Shown: positions 18,767 to 28,075 of the stretch, piece by piece
Layout of the letters: each line of letters begins with the position of its first letter
How positions within the stretch are numbered: the stretch's first letter is position 1
Assembly (NCBI GenBank): GCA_964477115.1
Contig: CAYZCY010000005.1
Span: 1 to 57,632, forward strand
DNA from: RGIG3135 sp964477115
Lineage (GTDB): Bacteria; Actinomycetota; Coriobacteriia; Coriobacteriales; Eggerthellaceae
Direction of reading: 5' to 3'
DNA length: 57,632 nucleotides
Program-made: the position numbers and the translations under genes
Notes under the pieces: model-generated
Databases searched by the model: none
What the model saw: the letters and a program-made list of their open reading frames with translations, nothing else
Told to the model about the DNA's origin: nothing

Positions 18767-21322
18767 TTACTCCAAATCATCCAGATCGTCTTCGCCAAGA
18801 GTACCGGCTTCGGACTCGGACTCAAGCAACGCCATTTGATCGGCATCCACCTCAACGCCGGGCTTGGACTTGCGGCGCTTGCCGGTGCTTGCAACGGCAA
18901 CAGCCGTCACGCGATCCTTGTCGGCGACCTTCATAACGCATACGCCCTGGGTTGAACGGCCGAGCTCAGAGATTCCCTTTACCGGGGTTCGGACGACAAC
19001 ACCCTCCTCGGAGATGATCATGACCTCATCTTCAGGTCCGACGATCTTCATAACCGACAGCAGCCCCTTCTTCTGAGTCATGGTGATGGTGTAGACACCC
19101 TGACCACCGCGATGATGCTCGGGGTATTCTCTCACCGAAGTACGCTTACCGAAGCCCTTTTCGGTGATGACGAAAAGATCAGTGCCCGGACGAGCAATCT
19201 CCATACCAAGCACGTGAGCGTCGGCGGGTACGTTCATGCCGCGGACACCCATGGTGTCACGACCCATGGGGCGAACTTCGCTTTCATCCCACATGATGGC
19301 CTTGCCCGCGGTTGAAACCATCATGACCTTTTCACCGGTTGCCACACGGCGGACGGCGATAAGCTCGTCACCTTCCTTGAGGTTGATGGCGATCAGGCCA
19401 TCGCGGCGCGTACGGTCGTAGAGGTTCATGGAGGTCTTCTTCACCATGCCCTGGGCAGTGGCAAACATGAGGTATTCGTTTTCCGGGAACTCCTTGGTTG
19501 CGATGACCGCGGAGATGGTCTCGCCCTTTGCGAGCGGCAGGATGTTTACGATAGCCGTGCCGCGAGCATGACGGGATGCCTCGGGAATCTCATGCACCTT
19601 GGTACGGTACACCTTGCCCGCCGTAGAGAAGAAGAGCATATAGGAGTGCGTAGATGCCACGAAGAGATGCTCTACGAAGTCGCTGTCCTTGAGGTTGACA
19701 CCCTGCATGCCCTTGCCGCCGCGCTTTTGCTGACGGTAGGTGGTCACGGGGACGCGCTTGATGTAGCCGGCCTTGGTCATGGTGACGACCATGTTCTCGT
19801 CGGCGATCAGATCCTCAACCTCGATATCCTTCGCCTCGCCGGTAATGCGGGTGCGACGAGGGGTGCTGTACTTTTTCTTGATCTCGATGAGCTCTTCCTT
19901 GATGATGGCGCGCACGAGCGCTTCGTCCTTCAAAACGCGCTTGTAGTAAGCAATGCGCTCACGCAGCTCGGCGAGCTCTTCCTCTATCTTGGCGCGCTCG
20001 AGGCCGGTCAGTCGGCGCAGACGCATCTCGAGAATCGCATCAGTCTGCTTCTTCGACAGACCGAAGCGCTCGATCAGTCGCTTCGAGGCTTCCTTATCGG
20101 TCTCTGAGGATCGAATGATGTGGATAACCTCGTCGATGTTGTCGAGCGCGATGATGTAGCCCTCGAGAATATGGGCGCGCTCTTCCGCCTTGGCCAACTC
20201 GTAGCGCGTACGACGAAGGATGACGTCCTTCTGATGCTCGATGTAGTAGAAAAGAATTTCCTTCAAGGAGAGGACGCGGGGAACATCATCCACCAAGGCA
20301 AGCATGTTGATGCCGAAACCGGTCTGCAACTGAGTGTGCTTGAAAAGCTTGTTCAGGACAACCTGGGGAATGGCGTTTGCCTTGAGATCGATGATGATGT
20401 CGATGCCGCGGCGATCAGCTGCGTCATGGATGTTGCTGATCTCGGGCAGCTTCTTGTCACGCACCAGTTCGCCGAGCTTCTCAAGCAAACGCTTGCGGTT
20501 CACCTGATAGGGAATCTCCTTGACAACGATGGAGAAGCGGCCATTTTTCTTTTCCTCGATGACGCATTTCGCACGCACGGTGAGGTTGCCATGGCCGGTT
20601 TCGTAAGCATCGATGATGCCCTTCTTACCCATGATGAGACCGCCGGTTGGGAAGTCAGGACCAGGCAAGACCTCCATCAGCTCTTCAGTGGTCACTTCGG
20701 GCTTGTCGAGCATAAGGCAGGTGGCATCAATGGTTTCGCCGAGGTTGTGAGGCGGAATATTGGTTGCCATGCCAACAGCAATGCCAGCCGAACCGTTGAC
20801 AAGCAGGTTCGGGAAGCGTGCGGGCAGAACCTTGGGCTCCTGCAGGCTCTCGTCATAGTTGGGTTGGAAATCAACTGTTTCTTTATCGAGATCGCGCAGG
20901 ATTTCCATGGCGGGCTTGTCGAGTCGAGCCTCGGTGTAACGCATTGCCGCTGCCGAGTCGCCGTCAATAGAACCGAAATTGCCATGGCCGTCAACGAGCG
21001 GAACGCGCATGCTGAAGGGCTGGGCAAGGCGAACCATGGTGTCATACACCGCAACGTCACCGTGCGGATGGTACTTACCGATAACATCACCAACGGTACG
21101 TGCCGACTTCATATGAGGTTTGTTGGGCGTATAGCCCGACTCGTTCATAGCGTAGAGAATACGGCGATGGACGGGCTTTAAGCCGTCGCGAACATCGGGC
21201 AAGGCGCGCGCCACGATAACGCTCATGGAATATTCCAGGAACGACTGCTGCATCTCCTTGCCAAGCTCTGCGCTTTGGATGGTAGATTCGTCCACATGGA
21301 ACGAGCTCTGTGCTTCAGACAT
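18767..21322 (-). CDS. gyrA: DNA gyrase subunit A
   Basis: The 851-residue product contains the breakage-reunion domain with the catalytic Tyr in AAAMRYTEARLD and the quinolone-determining stretch GDVIGKYHPHGDVAVYDTMVR with wild-type-like Asp in the D-x-A-V-Y-D context. The C-terminal beta pinwheel begins with a GyrA-box variant, QQKRGGKGMQG. An acidic tail (EDDLDDLE) ends the protein. The start is ATG 21322 with GGGAGG 6 nt upstream; it lies 12 nt after gyrB. Confidence 0.98.
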   Translation of the reverse strand: MSEAQSSFHVDESTIQSAELGKEMQQSFLEYSMSVIVARALPDVRDGLKPVHRRILYAMNESGYTPNKPHMKSARTVGDVIGKYHPHGDVAVYDTMVRLAQPFSMRVPLVDGHGNFGSIDGDSAAAMRYTEARLDKPAMEILRDLDKETVDFQPNYDESLQEPKVLPARFPNLLVNGSAGIAVGMATNIPPHNLGETIDATCLMLDKPEVTTEELMEVLPGPDFPTGGLIMGKKGIIDAYETGHGNLTVRAKCVIEEKKNGRFSIVVKEIPYQVNRKRLLEKLGELVRDKKLPEISNIHDAADRRGIDIIIDLKANAIPQVVLNKLFKHTQLQTGFGINMLALVDDVPRVLSLKEILFYYIEHQKDVILRRTRYELAKAEERAHILEGYIIALDNIDEVIHIIRSSETDKEASKRLIERFGLSKKQTDAILEMRLRRLTGLERAKIEEELAELRERIAYYKRVLKDEALVRAIIKEELIEIKKKYSTPRRTRITGEAKDIEVEDLIADENMVVTMTKAGYIKRVPVTTYRQQKRGGKGMQGVNLKDSDFVEHLFVASTHSYMLFFSTAGKVYRTKVHEIPEASRHARGTAIVNILPLAKGETISAVIATKEFPENEYLMFATAQGMVKKTSMNLYDRTRRDGLIAINLKEGDELIAVRRVATGEKVMMVSTAGKAIMWDESEVRPMGRDTMGVRGMNVPADAHVLGMEIARPGTDLFVITEKGFGKRTSVREYPEHHRGGQGVYTITMTQKKGLLSVMKIVGPEDEVMIISEEGVVVRTPVKGISELGRSTQGVCVMKVADKDRVTAVAVASTGKRRKSKPGVEVDADQMALLESESEAGTLGEDDLDDLE

Positions 21323-21334
21323 GGGCACCTCCCT

Positions 21335-23290
21335 TTAAATGTCGAGGAATCGCACGTCTTTTGCGTGCTTCTGGATAAATTCCTTACGGGGCTCAACCTG
21401 ATCACCCATAAGTTCGGAGACAACGCGCTCAGCCTGCGCGGCATCATCGATGTTCACGCGCAAAAGGGTGCGGTTGGTGGGCTCCATAGTGGTTTCCCAC
21501 AGCTGCTCCGGGTCCATTTCGCCAAGACCCTTGTAACGCTGGATGTCGAACTTGTCCGGATCGGGGAGATCTGCCAGGTATGCCTTCAGGGCTTCGTCGT
21601 TATAGATGTACTTCTCGATTTTGACCGAGCGGGAGTTCTTCTTCTTAAGACCGTACAGCGGCGGCTGCGCGATATAGATGTAACCGAGGTTGATGAGCTC
21701 GGGCATATAGCGGTAGAAGAAGGTGAGCAGAAGGCAGCGAATATGAGCGCCGTCGACGTCTGCATCGGTCATGATGATAATGCGGTGGTAGCGAGCCTTT
21801 TCCGCATCGAAATCCTCGCCGATGTTGGTGCCGATGGCGGTGATCAGAGAGGAAATGGTATCGGAGGAAAGGGAGCGGTGAAGACCGGCGCGCTCAACGT
21901 TGAGAATCTTTCCGCGCAGGGGCAAGATGGCCTGGAACTTACGGTCACGGGCCTGCTTGGCGGATCCACCTGCGGAGTCGCCCTCTACAATGAAGAGCTC
22001 GGACTGCGATGCGTCCTTGGACGAGCAGTCGGCAAGCTTGCCGGGAAGGGCAAAGCCCTCGAGTACGCCCTTGCGGACGCGAACCATCTCACGGGCCTTA
22101 CGAGCAGCCTCACGAGCCTTAAGTGCCTGGGTTGCCTTACTGATGATGCGCTTGGCGGGCGTGGGATTTTCCTCAAGGTACTCCGCAAGGCCGCGGGTGA
22201 CGGCATTTTGCACCAGAGGACGAATCTCGGTGTTGCCGAGCTTAGTTTTGGTCTGACCCTCAAACTGCGGGTCATGCAACTTGACCGAGATAATAGCCGC
22301 AAGGCCCTCGCGGGCGTCTTCGCCAGAAAGATTGGGTTCCTTATCTTTCAGCAGGTTCTTACTACGAGCGTAGTCGTTCAAGGTACGTGTAAGCGCCTGC
22401 TTGAAACCGTCAAGATGCGTGCCACCCTCATGCGTGTTGATGTTGTTGGCGAAAGCCATGACGGAGTTGCTCGAAAAAGAAGTAGACCACTGGAGAACAA
22501 CCTCCACGGTGCCATCTTCGTTTTCGGCCTCGAAGTAAATGGGTTTGTTCAGCGTTTCCTTACCTTCGTTCAGGTATTTGACAAAATCGATAATGCCGCC
22601 GTTTGCCTGGAACATCTCAGAATGCGGTTTGCCTTCCGAATCAGTAATACGCTCGTCGACAAAGAAGATCTTGAGCCCCTTGTTGAGGAAGGCCATTTCG
22701 CGGAATCGGGCTGCCAAGGTATCGTAGTCATAGATCACGGTGTCGGTGAAGATCTCGGGGTCTGCCCAGAAGGTAACGATGGTACCCGTGTCGTTCGCAC
22801 GCGTGGTACCGGTTTTCTTCAGCTTTTCAACCGTAAGACCGCGCTCGAAGGCCATCTCGTAAACGCCGCCGTCGCGCTTGACCTTAACCTCGAGGCGTGT
22901 GGAAAGCGCGTTGACGCAGGAGACGCCGACGCCGTGAAGGCCGCCGGAAGTCTTGTAACCCTCACCGTCAAACTTACCGCCAGCATGCAGCTTGGTAAGG
23001 ACCACCTCAACGGTGGGTATCTTTTCCGTAGGGTGCTTGCCAACCGGAATGCCGCGGCCGTTATCCTCAACGGTGATGGAATTGTCTTTATGAATGGTCA
23101 CGTCGATCTTGCTGCAGTAACCGGCCAGAGCCTCGTCAACCGCATTGTCGACGACCTCGTAAACCAAATGATGGAGGCCGCGAGGACCCGTCGATCCGAT
23201 ATACATACCGGGACGGAGACGAACGGCTTCCAATCCTTCAAGAACGCGAATATCGCCCTCGTTGTAATGACTGGATTTGTTGTTTGCCAC
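21335..23290 (-). CDS. gyrB: DNA gyrase subunit B
   Basis: The 651-residue product has the GHKL ATPase (VVDNAVDEALAG, VEDNGRGIPV, GLHGVGVSCVNALS), the transducer and the TOPRIM domain (EGDSAGGSA, MTDADVDGAHIR). The GTG start is preceded by AGGAG. It forms an operon with gyrA. A 6-bp GC hairpin (GCGCCG with CGGCGC) lies in the leader around 23341-23358 and may influence expression. Confidence 0.98.
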   Translation of the reverse strand: MANNKSSHYNEGDIRVLEGLEAVRLRPGMYIGSTGPRGLHHLVYEVVDNAVDEALAGYCSKIDVTIHKDNSITVEDNGRGIPVGKHPTEKIPTVEVVLTKLHAGGKFDGEGYKTSGGLHGVGVSCVNALSTRLEVKVKRDGGVYEMAFERGLTVEKLKKTGTTRANDTGTIVTFWADPEIFTDTVIYDYDTLAARFREMAFLNKGLKIFFVDERITDSEGKPHSEMFQANGGIIDFVKYLNEGKETLNKPIYFEAENEDGTVEVVLQWSTSFSSNSVMAFANNINTHEGGTHLDGFKQALTRTLNDYARSKNLLKDKEPNLSGEDAREGLAAIISVKLHDPQFEGQTKTKLGNTEIRPLVQNAVTRGLAEYLEENPTPAKRIISKATQALKAREAARKAREMVRVRKGVLEGFALPGKLADCSSKDASQSELFIVEGDSAGGSAKQARDRKFQAILPLRGKILNVERAGLHRSLSSDTISSLITAIGTNIGEDFDAEKARYHRIIIMTDADVDGAHIRCLLLTFFYRYMPELINLGYIYIAQPPLYGLKKKNSRSVKIEKYIYNDEALKAYLADLPDPDKFDIQRYKGLGEMDPEQLWETTMEPTNRTLLRVNIDDAAQAERVVSELMGDQVEPRKEFIQKHAKDVRFLDI

Positions 23291-23512
23291 TAATGCGCTC
23301 CTGTTCTCTCATATGAAAAGTCCTTGAACACATAAAGAATGCGCCGGTGATCGGCGCGATTCTCATCAATATTTTAACATAGGAGGACTAGTGAATTCGA
23401 GACCCATAGCTTAAATGGGAGCATATAAGGCTTTTTAAGGTATGGTTTAAGGTTTTTTGCAGTTTCGATTTAGAATTATGGAAATTTCGGGCTTATAAAC
23501 GACCAGAATAAA

Positions 23513-24079
23513 TTAAGAGAACTTACGTTCGCCTTTTTTCCATTCTTTATCAGTGATAGAAGCCTTTATAAAAGCTTCCTTCAGGCGAGGATCCTCAATA
23601 AGATCCCCTTGAGCCCTAACTTCTTCCATCTCTTCGGCGTTAAGCGGAACGCTCGGCAGCCTCCCCTGCTTTTCTCGTGCGTGAGCGGCGATTTGAGCAT
23701 AGGGATGCCTTTCCTTCATACCCATGCGCGATGGTAAGGTTTTGAACACATCTATGTCTTCGCCATACCTTTCCTTAAGCCAAAGGAGGATGAAGTGCTG
23801 TTGGCTATGGACATCGGATCGATAATTTCCGTCATCCATGTAAATGTAGAGGGCTTTATAGCTGCCCTCCCCTTCTCGACAACCCGGTTTTTTCTCGTTT
23901 TTGATGTAAACCGCATTCACATGATCAAGAACGTAGGGTGCGTTTTCCCTGTAAACATGCTCAAGGGCGTCTTTGAACATGGCATGAACCTCAGCCGCGC
24001 GGCGCGCTATGCGCGCATTGGAATCCGAATTTCCCAAACGCGCGGAAAGAGCGTACAGCTCGCCGCTGATTTTTCTCAC
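23513..24079 (-). CDS. DUF721/DciA-like helicase-loading protein
   Basis: The 188-residue product lies between recF and gyrB, the usual place of DUF721 (DciA-type) genes in actinobacteria. Its N-terminal 100 residues (FKDALEHVYRENAPYVLDHVNAVYIKN, ALYIYMDDGNYRSDVHSQQHFILLWLKERYG) have the KH-like fold pattern of that family; the charged rest is probably flexible. DciA proteins load or activate the replicative helicase DnaB. The start is GTG with AGGAGGAAAGGGGG upstream. The match is by position and pattern, and is weaker than for neighbours. Confidence 0.75.
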   Translation of the reverse strand: MRKISGELYALSARLGNSDSNARIARRAAEVHAMFKDALEHVYRENAPYVLDHVNAVYIKNEKKPGCREGEGSYKALYIYMDDGNYRSDVHSQQHFILLWLKERYGEDIDVFKTLPSRMGMKERHPYAQIAAHAREKQGRLPSVPLNAEEMEEVRAQGDLIEDPRLKEAFIKASITDKEWKKGERKFS

Positions 24080-24097
24080 AACACGCCCCCTTTCCTC

Positions 24098-25363
24098 CTA
24101 AAGAGCTGAATCAAGCTTAGCTTCCCCATCAATTGAATAAAAAGGAACTGTTCCTCTTACGGGCACAACTTTACCTTCGCCATCAGTCTCCAAGTAAAAC
24201 ACATCGGCGCGCTCAAGCATATCTTGACCGAAGTATGCAATGTTTGCCGTTGTAATAAAGGTTTGCACATCTTGCGAAATATAGGAGACCAAAGCCTCCC
24301 TACGTGCACCGTCAAGCTCGCTCATCACATCATCAAGCAGCAGTACTGGTTTCTGACCGATCATTTCCTCTATTACAGCGGCTTCAGCGAGGCGCTCTGC
24401 CAAAACAATGGAACGCTGCTGCCCCTGACTTGCATAATGGCTAGCATCCATACCGTTCACAAAGAAGTGAATCTTATCCAAATGAGGGCCGATTAAACAC
24501 CGCTTTCGCACCATCTCATCACGACGGCGGCGCTTAAGAGCTTCCTGCATCCTTTCGCGCACCTCATCACGGCTGAGTTGATCAAAGGAGGTGGAGAAGC
24601 TAAGCGCTTCGATCGGATGAGAGATTTCATCTATCTCATCCATCTCCTCAGCCGACAATCCATCAAAACCCGCGTCATCAGGCTTATCCCATGAATTAAC
24701 GTAGGATGCAGAAAAGCTATCCTTTCCCCCGGATATCTCTTCGTATAGCTTTTTCATATAGGGAATCAAGCGCGCGAACAACGCGGTGCGGTAACAAAAA
24801 AGCTGCGCACCACAGGTAACCAACATCTCATCGATGCTGTCGAGCATCAAAGGGGACGCCTCATCCTTCAGAAGTCTGTTCTTATGCCTTACCACCTTTT
24901 CGTAATCTTTCCGGATGAGGTGATAGTTGGCATTCAACTGAGAACCCAGGGTATCAAGCACCTGTCTTCGAACACTCATAGAACCCTTCACCAATTCAAG
25001 GTCATCGGGTGTGAAAGTGACTGAAGGGATGATTCCTTTAAGCTCTGCCGACCTTTTAGCCTTGCCGTTCAAGCGGTACTTCTTCGAATGACCTTCGAGG
25101 AGAAGAGTCATCTCAAGTTCTCTGTTCCCGTCGCATACAAAGCTTCTAGCTAAGGCATGGGAACCGCCTTTTCTGATAAGTTGGTCAACCGTGGGGTTCC
25201 TGAAGGAAGATAAGGCGGTAAGAAGCTGGATACCCTCTACTATATTGGTCTTCCCGATTGCGTTTGGCCCAACAAAAACCGTGAGCATGCCAAGATCCTC
25301 CAACTTGAAGGACTCGTAGCTCCTGAAATTGCTCAGCTCTATACTCTTTATACGAAGAGGCAT
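24098..25363 (-). CDS. recF: DNA repair and recombination ATPase RecF
   Basis: RecF binds gapped DNA near stalled forks and helps RecA loading with RecO/RecR. The 421-residue product begins MPLRIKSIELSNFRSYESF and has Walker A GPNAIGKTN, the ABC-type signature ASQGQQRS and Walker B VLLLDDVMSELD. The start was placed at ATG 25363 because it gives the standard N-terminus; a GTG six codons upstream (25381) is an alternative. It follows dnaN by about 50 nt. Confidence 0.96.
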   Translation of the reverse strand: MPLRIKSIELSNFRSYESFKLEDLGMLTVFVGPNAIGKTNIVEGIQLLTALSSFRNPTVDQLIRKGGSHALARSFVCDGNRELEMTLLLEGHSKKYRLNGKAKRSAELKGIIPSVTFTPDDLELVKGSMSVRRQVLDTLGSQLNANYHLIRKDYEKVVRHKNRLLKDEASPLMLDSIDEMLVTCGAQLFCYRTALFARLIPYMKKLYEEISGGKDSFSASYVNSWDKPDDAGFDGLSAEEMDEIDEISHPIEALSFSTSFDQLSRDEVRERMQEALKRRRRDEMVRKRCLIGPHLDKIHFFVNGMDASHYASQGQQRSIVLAERLAEAAVIEEMIGQKPVLLLDDVMSELDGARREALVSYISQDVQTFITTANIAYFGQDMLERADVFYLETDGEGKVVPVRGTVPFYSIDGEAKLDSAL

Positions 25364-25414
25364 ACGCGACCGCGGCTCCACTTCGCTTTACCGCCCTGGC
25401 TCCCGACCGCTTTC

Positions 25415-26512
25415 CTAGGAAAGGCGAACAGGCATGACAAGGTAGAGGTAGTTTTCCGGCGCAGGTGCGCGGAAGATGCCGGGTTTCATGGATGACTGAA
25501 CCTCGAGATAGACCTCATCAGAGCCAACAGCAGCAAGCCCTTCGAGCACGTAAGCATAATTGAAGGCGATCTCGATATCCTCTCCCTCAATCTCGCAGGC
25601 TAACGTTTCCTGGGCAGATCCGATGTCTTGCGAGGCTGCGGAAATTTGCGTGGTCTGAGAAGCTACGTTGAGATCGAAGCGAACCGGCGATGAGGAAGGT
25701 CCCATAAGAGATGCACGCTTTACGCCTGCAACAAGGTGGTCAACATCAACAGTCGCTCGGGTCACGTAAGTATCAGGGAGCAACTGCTTGTAGTTGGGGA
25801 AATTGCCTTCGATACGGCGGTTGATAAACACCGTATCCTGGCAGGTTACGACGATCTGGTTTTCAGCAAGGGCGAGGGAAATATTCGCCTCGGTCTTGGG
25901 AAGAGATGCGATTTCAGAAAGGAAGGATCCGGAGATGACCGCTTGAAAATCGTCGGCTGCCGAATTGAGAGTTGCCTCAGTTACAGCGAGGCGGTAGGAA
26001 TCGGTGGCCACCATACGCAGAAGGCCAGATTCAAGTGTTACGAGCACACCGGTGAGAATGGGACGGCTCTCATCTCGGGATACAACACGGGAAACACGTT
26101 TGACCATCGTCGCAAACTGACTGAATGGAATCTCAATGCGCTGCTGAACGTCAACTGCTGGAAAACCAGGGAAATCATCGGGGTTGAGGGCCTTGATGGA
26201 AAAAGACGATGTATCGCAGGTAATAAAAGCCTGTTCTTCTTCCACCCTCACATGAACGGCGGCGTCGGGCAGATTTTTAACAATCTCAGAAAAGAGCTTG
26301 CCGGGAACAACAGACCTACCCTCTTCCTCGACTAATGCGGGAGCGGAATACTGAATGGAGACCTCGAGGTCGGTGGTCTGCAGATTAATCCTATCCCTTT
26401 CAGCAGTGATGAGAATACCAGAGAGAACAGGCAATGTTGAGCGTGTGGAAACACCTTTCAACACAACGGAAATGGCGTTCTGAAGCTCTACTTTATTAAT
26501 GCTGAATCTCAT
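25415..26512 (-). CDS. dnaN: DNA polymerase III sliding clamp, beta subunit
   Basis: The 365-residue product has three repeated clamp domains, beginning MRFSINKVELQNAISVVLKGVSTRSTLPVLSGI and ending with the family signature YLVMPVRLS. A consensus TATAAT (-10, 26545-26550) lies about 35 bp before the ATG, with a weak -35. It is transcribed away from dnaA, with the origin gap and one gene between them, which is not the usual dnaA-dnaN arrangement. Confidence 0.98.
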   Translation of the reverse strand: MRFSINKVELQNAISVVLKGVSTRSTLPVLSGILITAERDRINLQTTDLEVSIQYSAPALVEEEGRSVVPGKLFSEIVKNLPDAAVHVRVEEEQAFITCDTSSFSIKALNPDDFPGFPAVDVQQRIEIPFSQFATMVKRVSRVVSRDESRPILTGVLVTLESGLLRMVATDSYRLAVTEATLNSAADDFQAVISGSFLSEIASLPKTEANISLALAENQIVVTCQDTVFINRRIEGNFPNYKQLLPDTYVTRATVDVDHLVAGVKRASLMGPSSSPVRFDLNVASQTTQISAASQDIGSAQETLACEIEGEDIEIAFNYAYVLEGLAAVGSDEVYLEVQSSMKPGIFRAPAPENYLYLVMPVRLS

Positions 26513-26612
26513 ACCGAACCTTTCTCTTCAATGCTCACTTCGGCATTATATCTTCTTTGCAGAACCCAACACTGTGCCGCTTTGTCTTTACAATTTTCCA
26601 ATTTTTAGAAAC

Positions 26613-26621
26613 TTATCCACA
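26613..26621 (+). other. DnaA box, perfect consensus
   Basis: TTATCCACA on the plus strand. It is the first of an inverted pair with the box at 26639. Confidence 0.85.
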
Positions 26622-26638
26622 TTTTTCTTCTTTCATGT

Positions 26639-26647
26639 TGTGGATAA
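26639..26647 (-). other. DnaA box, perfect consensus, reverse orientation
   Basis: TGTGGATAA, the complement of TTATCCACA. It faces the box at 26613, with 17 bp between them. Confidence 0.85.
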
Positions 26648-26723
26648 AGTGGAAAACTCGATCTGATTTTAAAAAAACATGCTCTTAACCTGCGTAAACT
26701 TAATTTTGCTCTGATGAAATCTG

Positions 26724-26732
26724 TTATCCACC
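26724..26732 (+). other. DnaA box, one mismatch
   Basis: TTATCCACC differs from consensus only in the last base. Confidence 0.65.
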
Positions 26733-27185
26733 TTGAATTGTTTTTAAATCCATTTTCTTTATAACTCAATACAAAACACCTGATCAGACGCCTGTTTTTT
26801 AATTTCTCTCAACCAAATCGAACAAAAGGTCGGATCTTTTGATGGGCAACTGAGGAATTTGTTTAGAAGACTCACGACTCGACTTTGAAAGCCTAATTCT
26901 GATAAAAGTCAAGGGTGTTTTTTCGACAGTTTTTAACATCGTTCCGGAATTTTCAACTTTTATGAATTCAGGTTTTCGGAAGTTTTCAACCATTTCTGAA
27001 TAAAATGTTAATAACTTTGAAAAGGCCTGTTCGAATGGGTATAAATTATTCTTCAACGTTGAATGAATGTTTTAAGTTTCTACAAAACCGCAGGTGGCTA
27101 GATTTACTAATCTGAAAAGCGATACAATGAGCGCTGAATATTTTGAATATCACTGAAACTAAATGAAACACAAACGGAATACATC

Positions 27186-28022
27186 GTGAATAATTCAAAT
27201 GAAAACAACCAGATTACCAGTGCAAACACAGGTTTGAACTCGGATTACTTCGATTTCACCTATGTTCACGCCACGGCGCGCATCGCTTTATATGATGACT
27301 TGAAAAGTGCGCCGCGAATCATCGAAATCCCGCCATCCGATACCGTTTCCTACATCGAAAACCTTGCTTCTAAAATTTACGAATTATCGAAGATGGCTGG
27401 CGGAGAAATCCCCTACACCGTAATCAGGGAAGTTTCCGAGAACTTTATTCACGCACGTTTCAAGGAGATTATCGTCTCCATCCTCGACAGCGGAAATACC
27501 ATCCGTTTTGCCGACCAGGGACCGGGAATCCTCAATAAGGAGAAAGCTCAGCTTCCAGGTTTCAGCTCCGCCATCGAACCTATGAAGCACTACATACGAG
27601 GGGTCGGGTCCGGTCTTCCTATCGTGAAGGAGTATCTCAACTTCTCACACGGAAACATCACCATTGAAGACAATCTTGGAACGGGATCAGTTGTCACCAT
27701 CAGTATCGGGGATAGAAGGGAGAGCAGCCAATTCGCCGCAACAACTCACCTCAATAATCCCGCGGCAAATCAAAGCCCTCATTCTCAGGGGAGACGTCCT
27801 CAGGTCATCATACCTCCGCTTTCACAGAGAGAAAAATCCTTCCTCCCCCTCTTCCTTAGCGAGGGTGCTCTCGGCGTAACCGAAATCTCAAAGCTTACGG
27901 AGGTTCCCATGTCGAGCACTCATGTCACCCTGCAGAAACTCGAGCAGGCGGGACTTGTGGAAAAGGTCGGGCAAAAGCGCATGCTGACAGATTTCGGCTT
28001 TGAAGTTGCCCAATCCCTTTAA
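27186..28022 (+). CDS. GHKL-type ATP-binding protein with C-terminal winged helix, between oriC and dnaA
   Basis: The 278-residue product has an N-terminal histidine-kinase-like ATPase domain: N box REVSENFIHA (81-90), G1 box DQGPG (110-114) and G2 box GVGSGLPIVKEY (139-150). A Ser/Gln/Pro linker (about 176-208) leads to a winged helix (about 213-275: LSEGALGVTEISKLTEVPMSSTHVTLQKLEQAGLVEKVG), MarR/IclR-like. There is no dimerisation/phosphoacceptor domain and no membrane segment, so it is closer to SpoIIAB-type or stand-alone ATPases than to a sensor kinase. The GTG start has only a weak GGAA upstream. dnaA follows after 53 nt with no terminator, so both are probably co-transcribed. The function is not known; control of initiation or dnaA is an inference from place. 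Confidence 0.85.
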   Translation: MNNSNENNQITSANTGLNSDYFDFTYVHATARIALYDDLKSAPRIIEIPPSDTVSYIENLASKIYELSKMAGGEIPYTVIREVSENFIHARFKEIIVSILDSGNTIRFADQGPGILNKEKAQLPGFSSAIEPMKHYIRGVGSGLPIVKEYLNFSHGNITIEDNLGTGSVVTISIGDRRESSQFAATTHLNNPAANQSPHSQGRRPQVIIPPLSQREKSFLPLFLSEGALGVTEISKLTEVPMSSTHVTLQKLEQAGLVEKVGQKRMLTDFGFEVAQSL

Positions 28023-28075
28023 AATGATTTTAGATAGTGGAATCTTCGTTCCTTGCCGATCGGGAGAACTCTGTT

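Larger units (their letters stand above)
26513..27185. other. Probable chromosomal replication origin (oriC)
   Basis: This 673-bp gap is markedly AT-rich with many A and T runs, and lies between divergent dnaN and the gene before dnaA. It holds DnaA boxes TTATCCACA (26613-26621), its complement TGTGGATAA (26639-26647) and TTATCCACC (26724-26732). T-rich blocks with repeated TTTTCAAC (26950-26990) and ATAAAATGTTAATAA (27000-27015) could be the unwinding element. A possible -10 TACAAT (27123-27128) may serve the rightward genes. An 85-codon minus frame inside (26799-27056) is not believed. Confidence 0.8.

Noticed and set aside
21275..23293. 672-codon plus-strand frame opposite gyrB
   Set aside because: Mirror frame of a strongly biased GC-rich gene; no ribosome site or recognisable domain.
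26799..27056. 85-codon minus-strand frame inside the origin gap
   Set aside because: TTG start, no ribosome site, low-complexity AT-rich composition and no family resemblance; it is better explained as origin DNA.
28037..28075. GTG start for dnaA at 28037
   Set aside because: Adds 13 residues not typical of DnaA; ATG 28076 has a proper GGGAG site.
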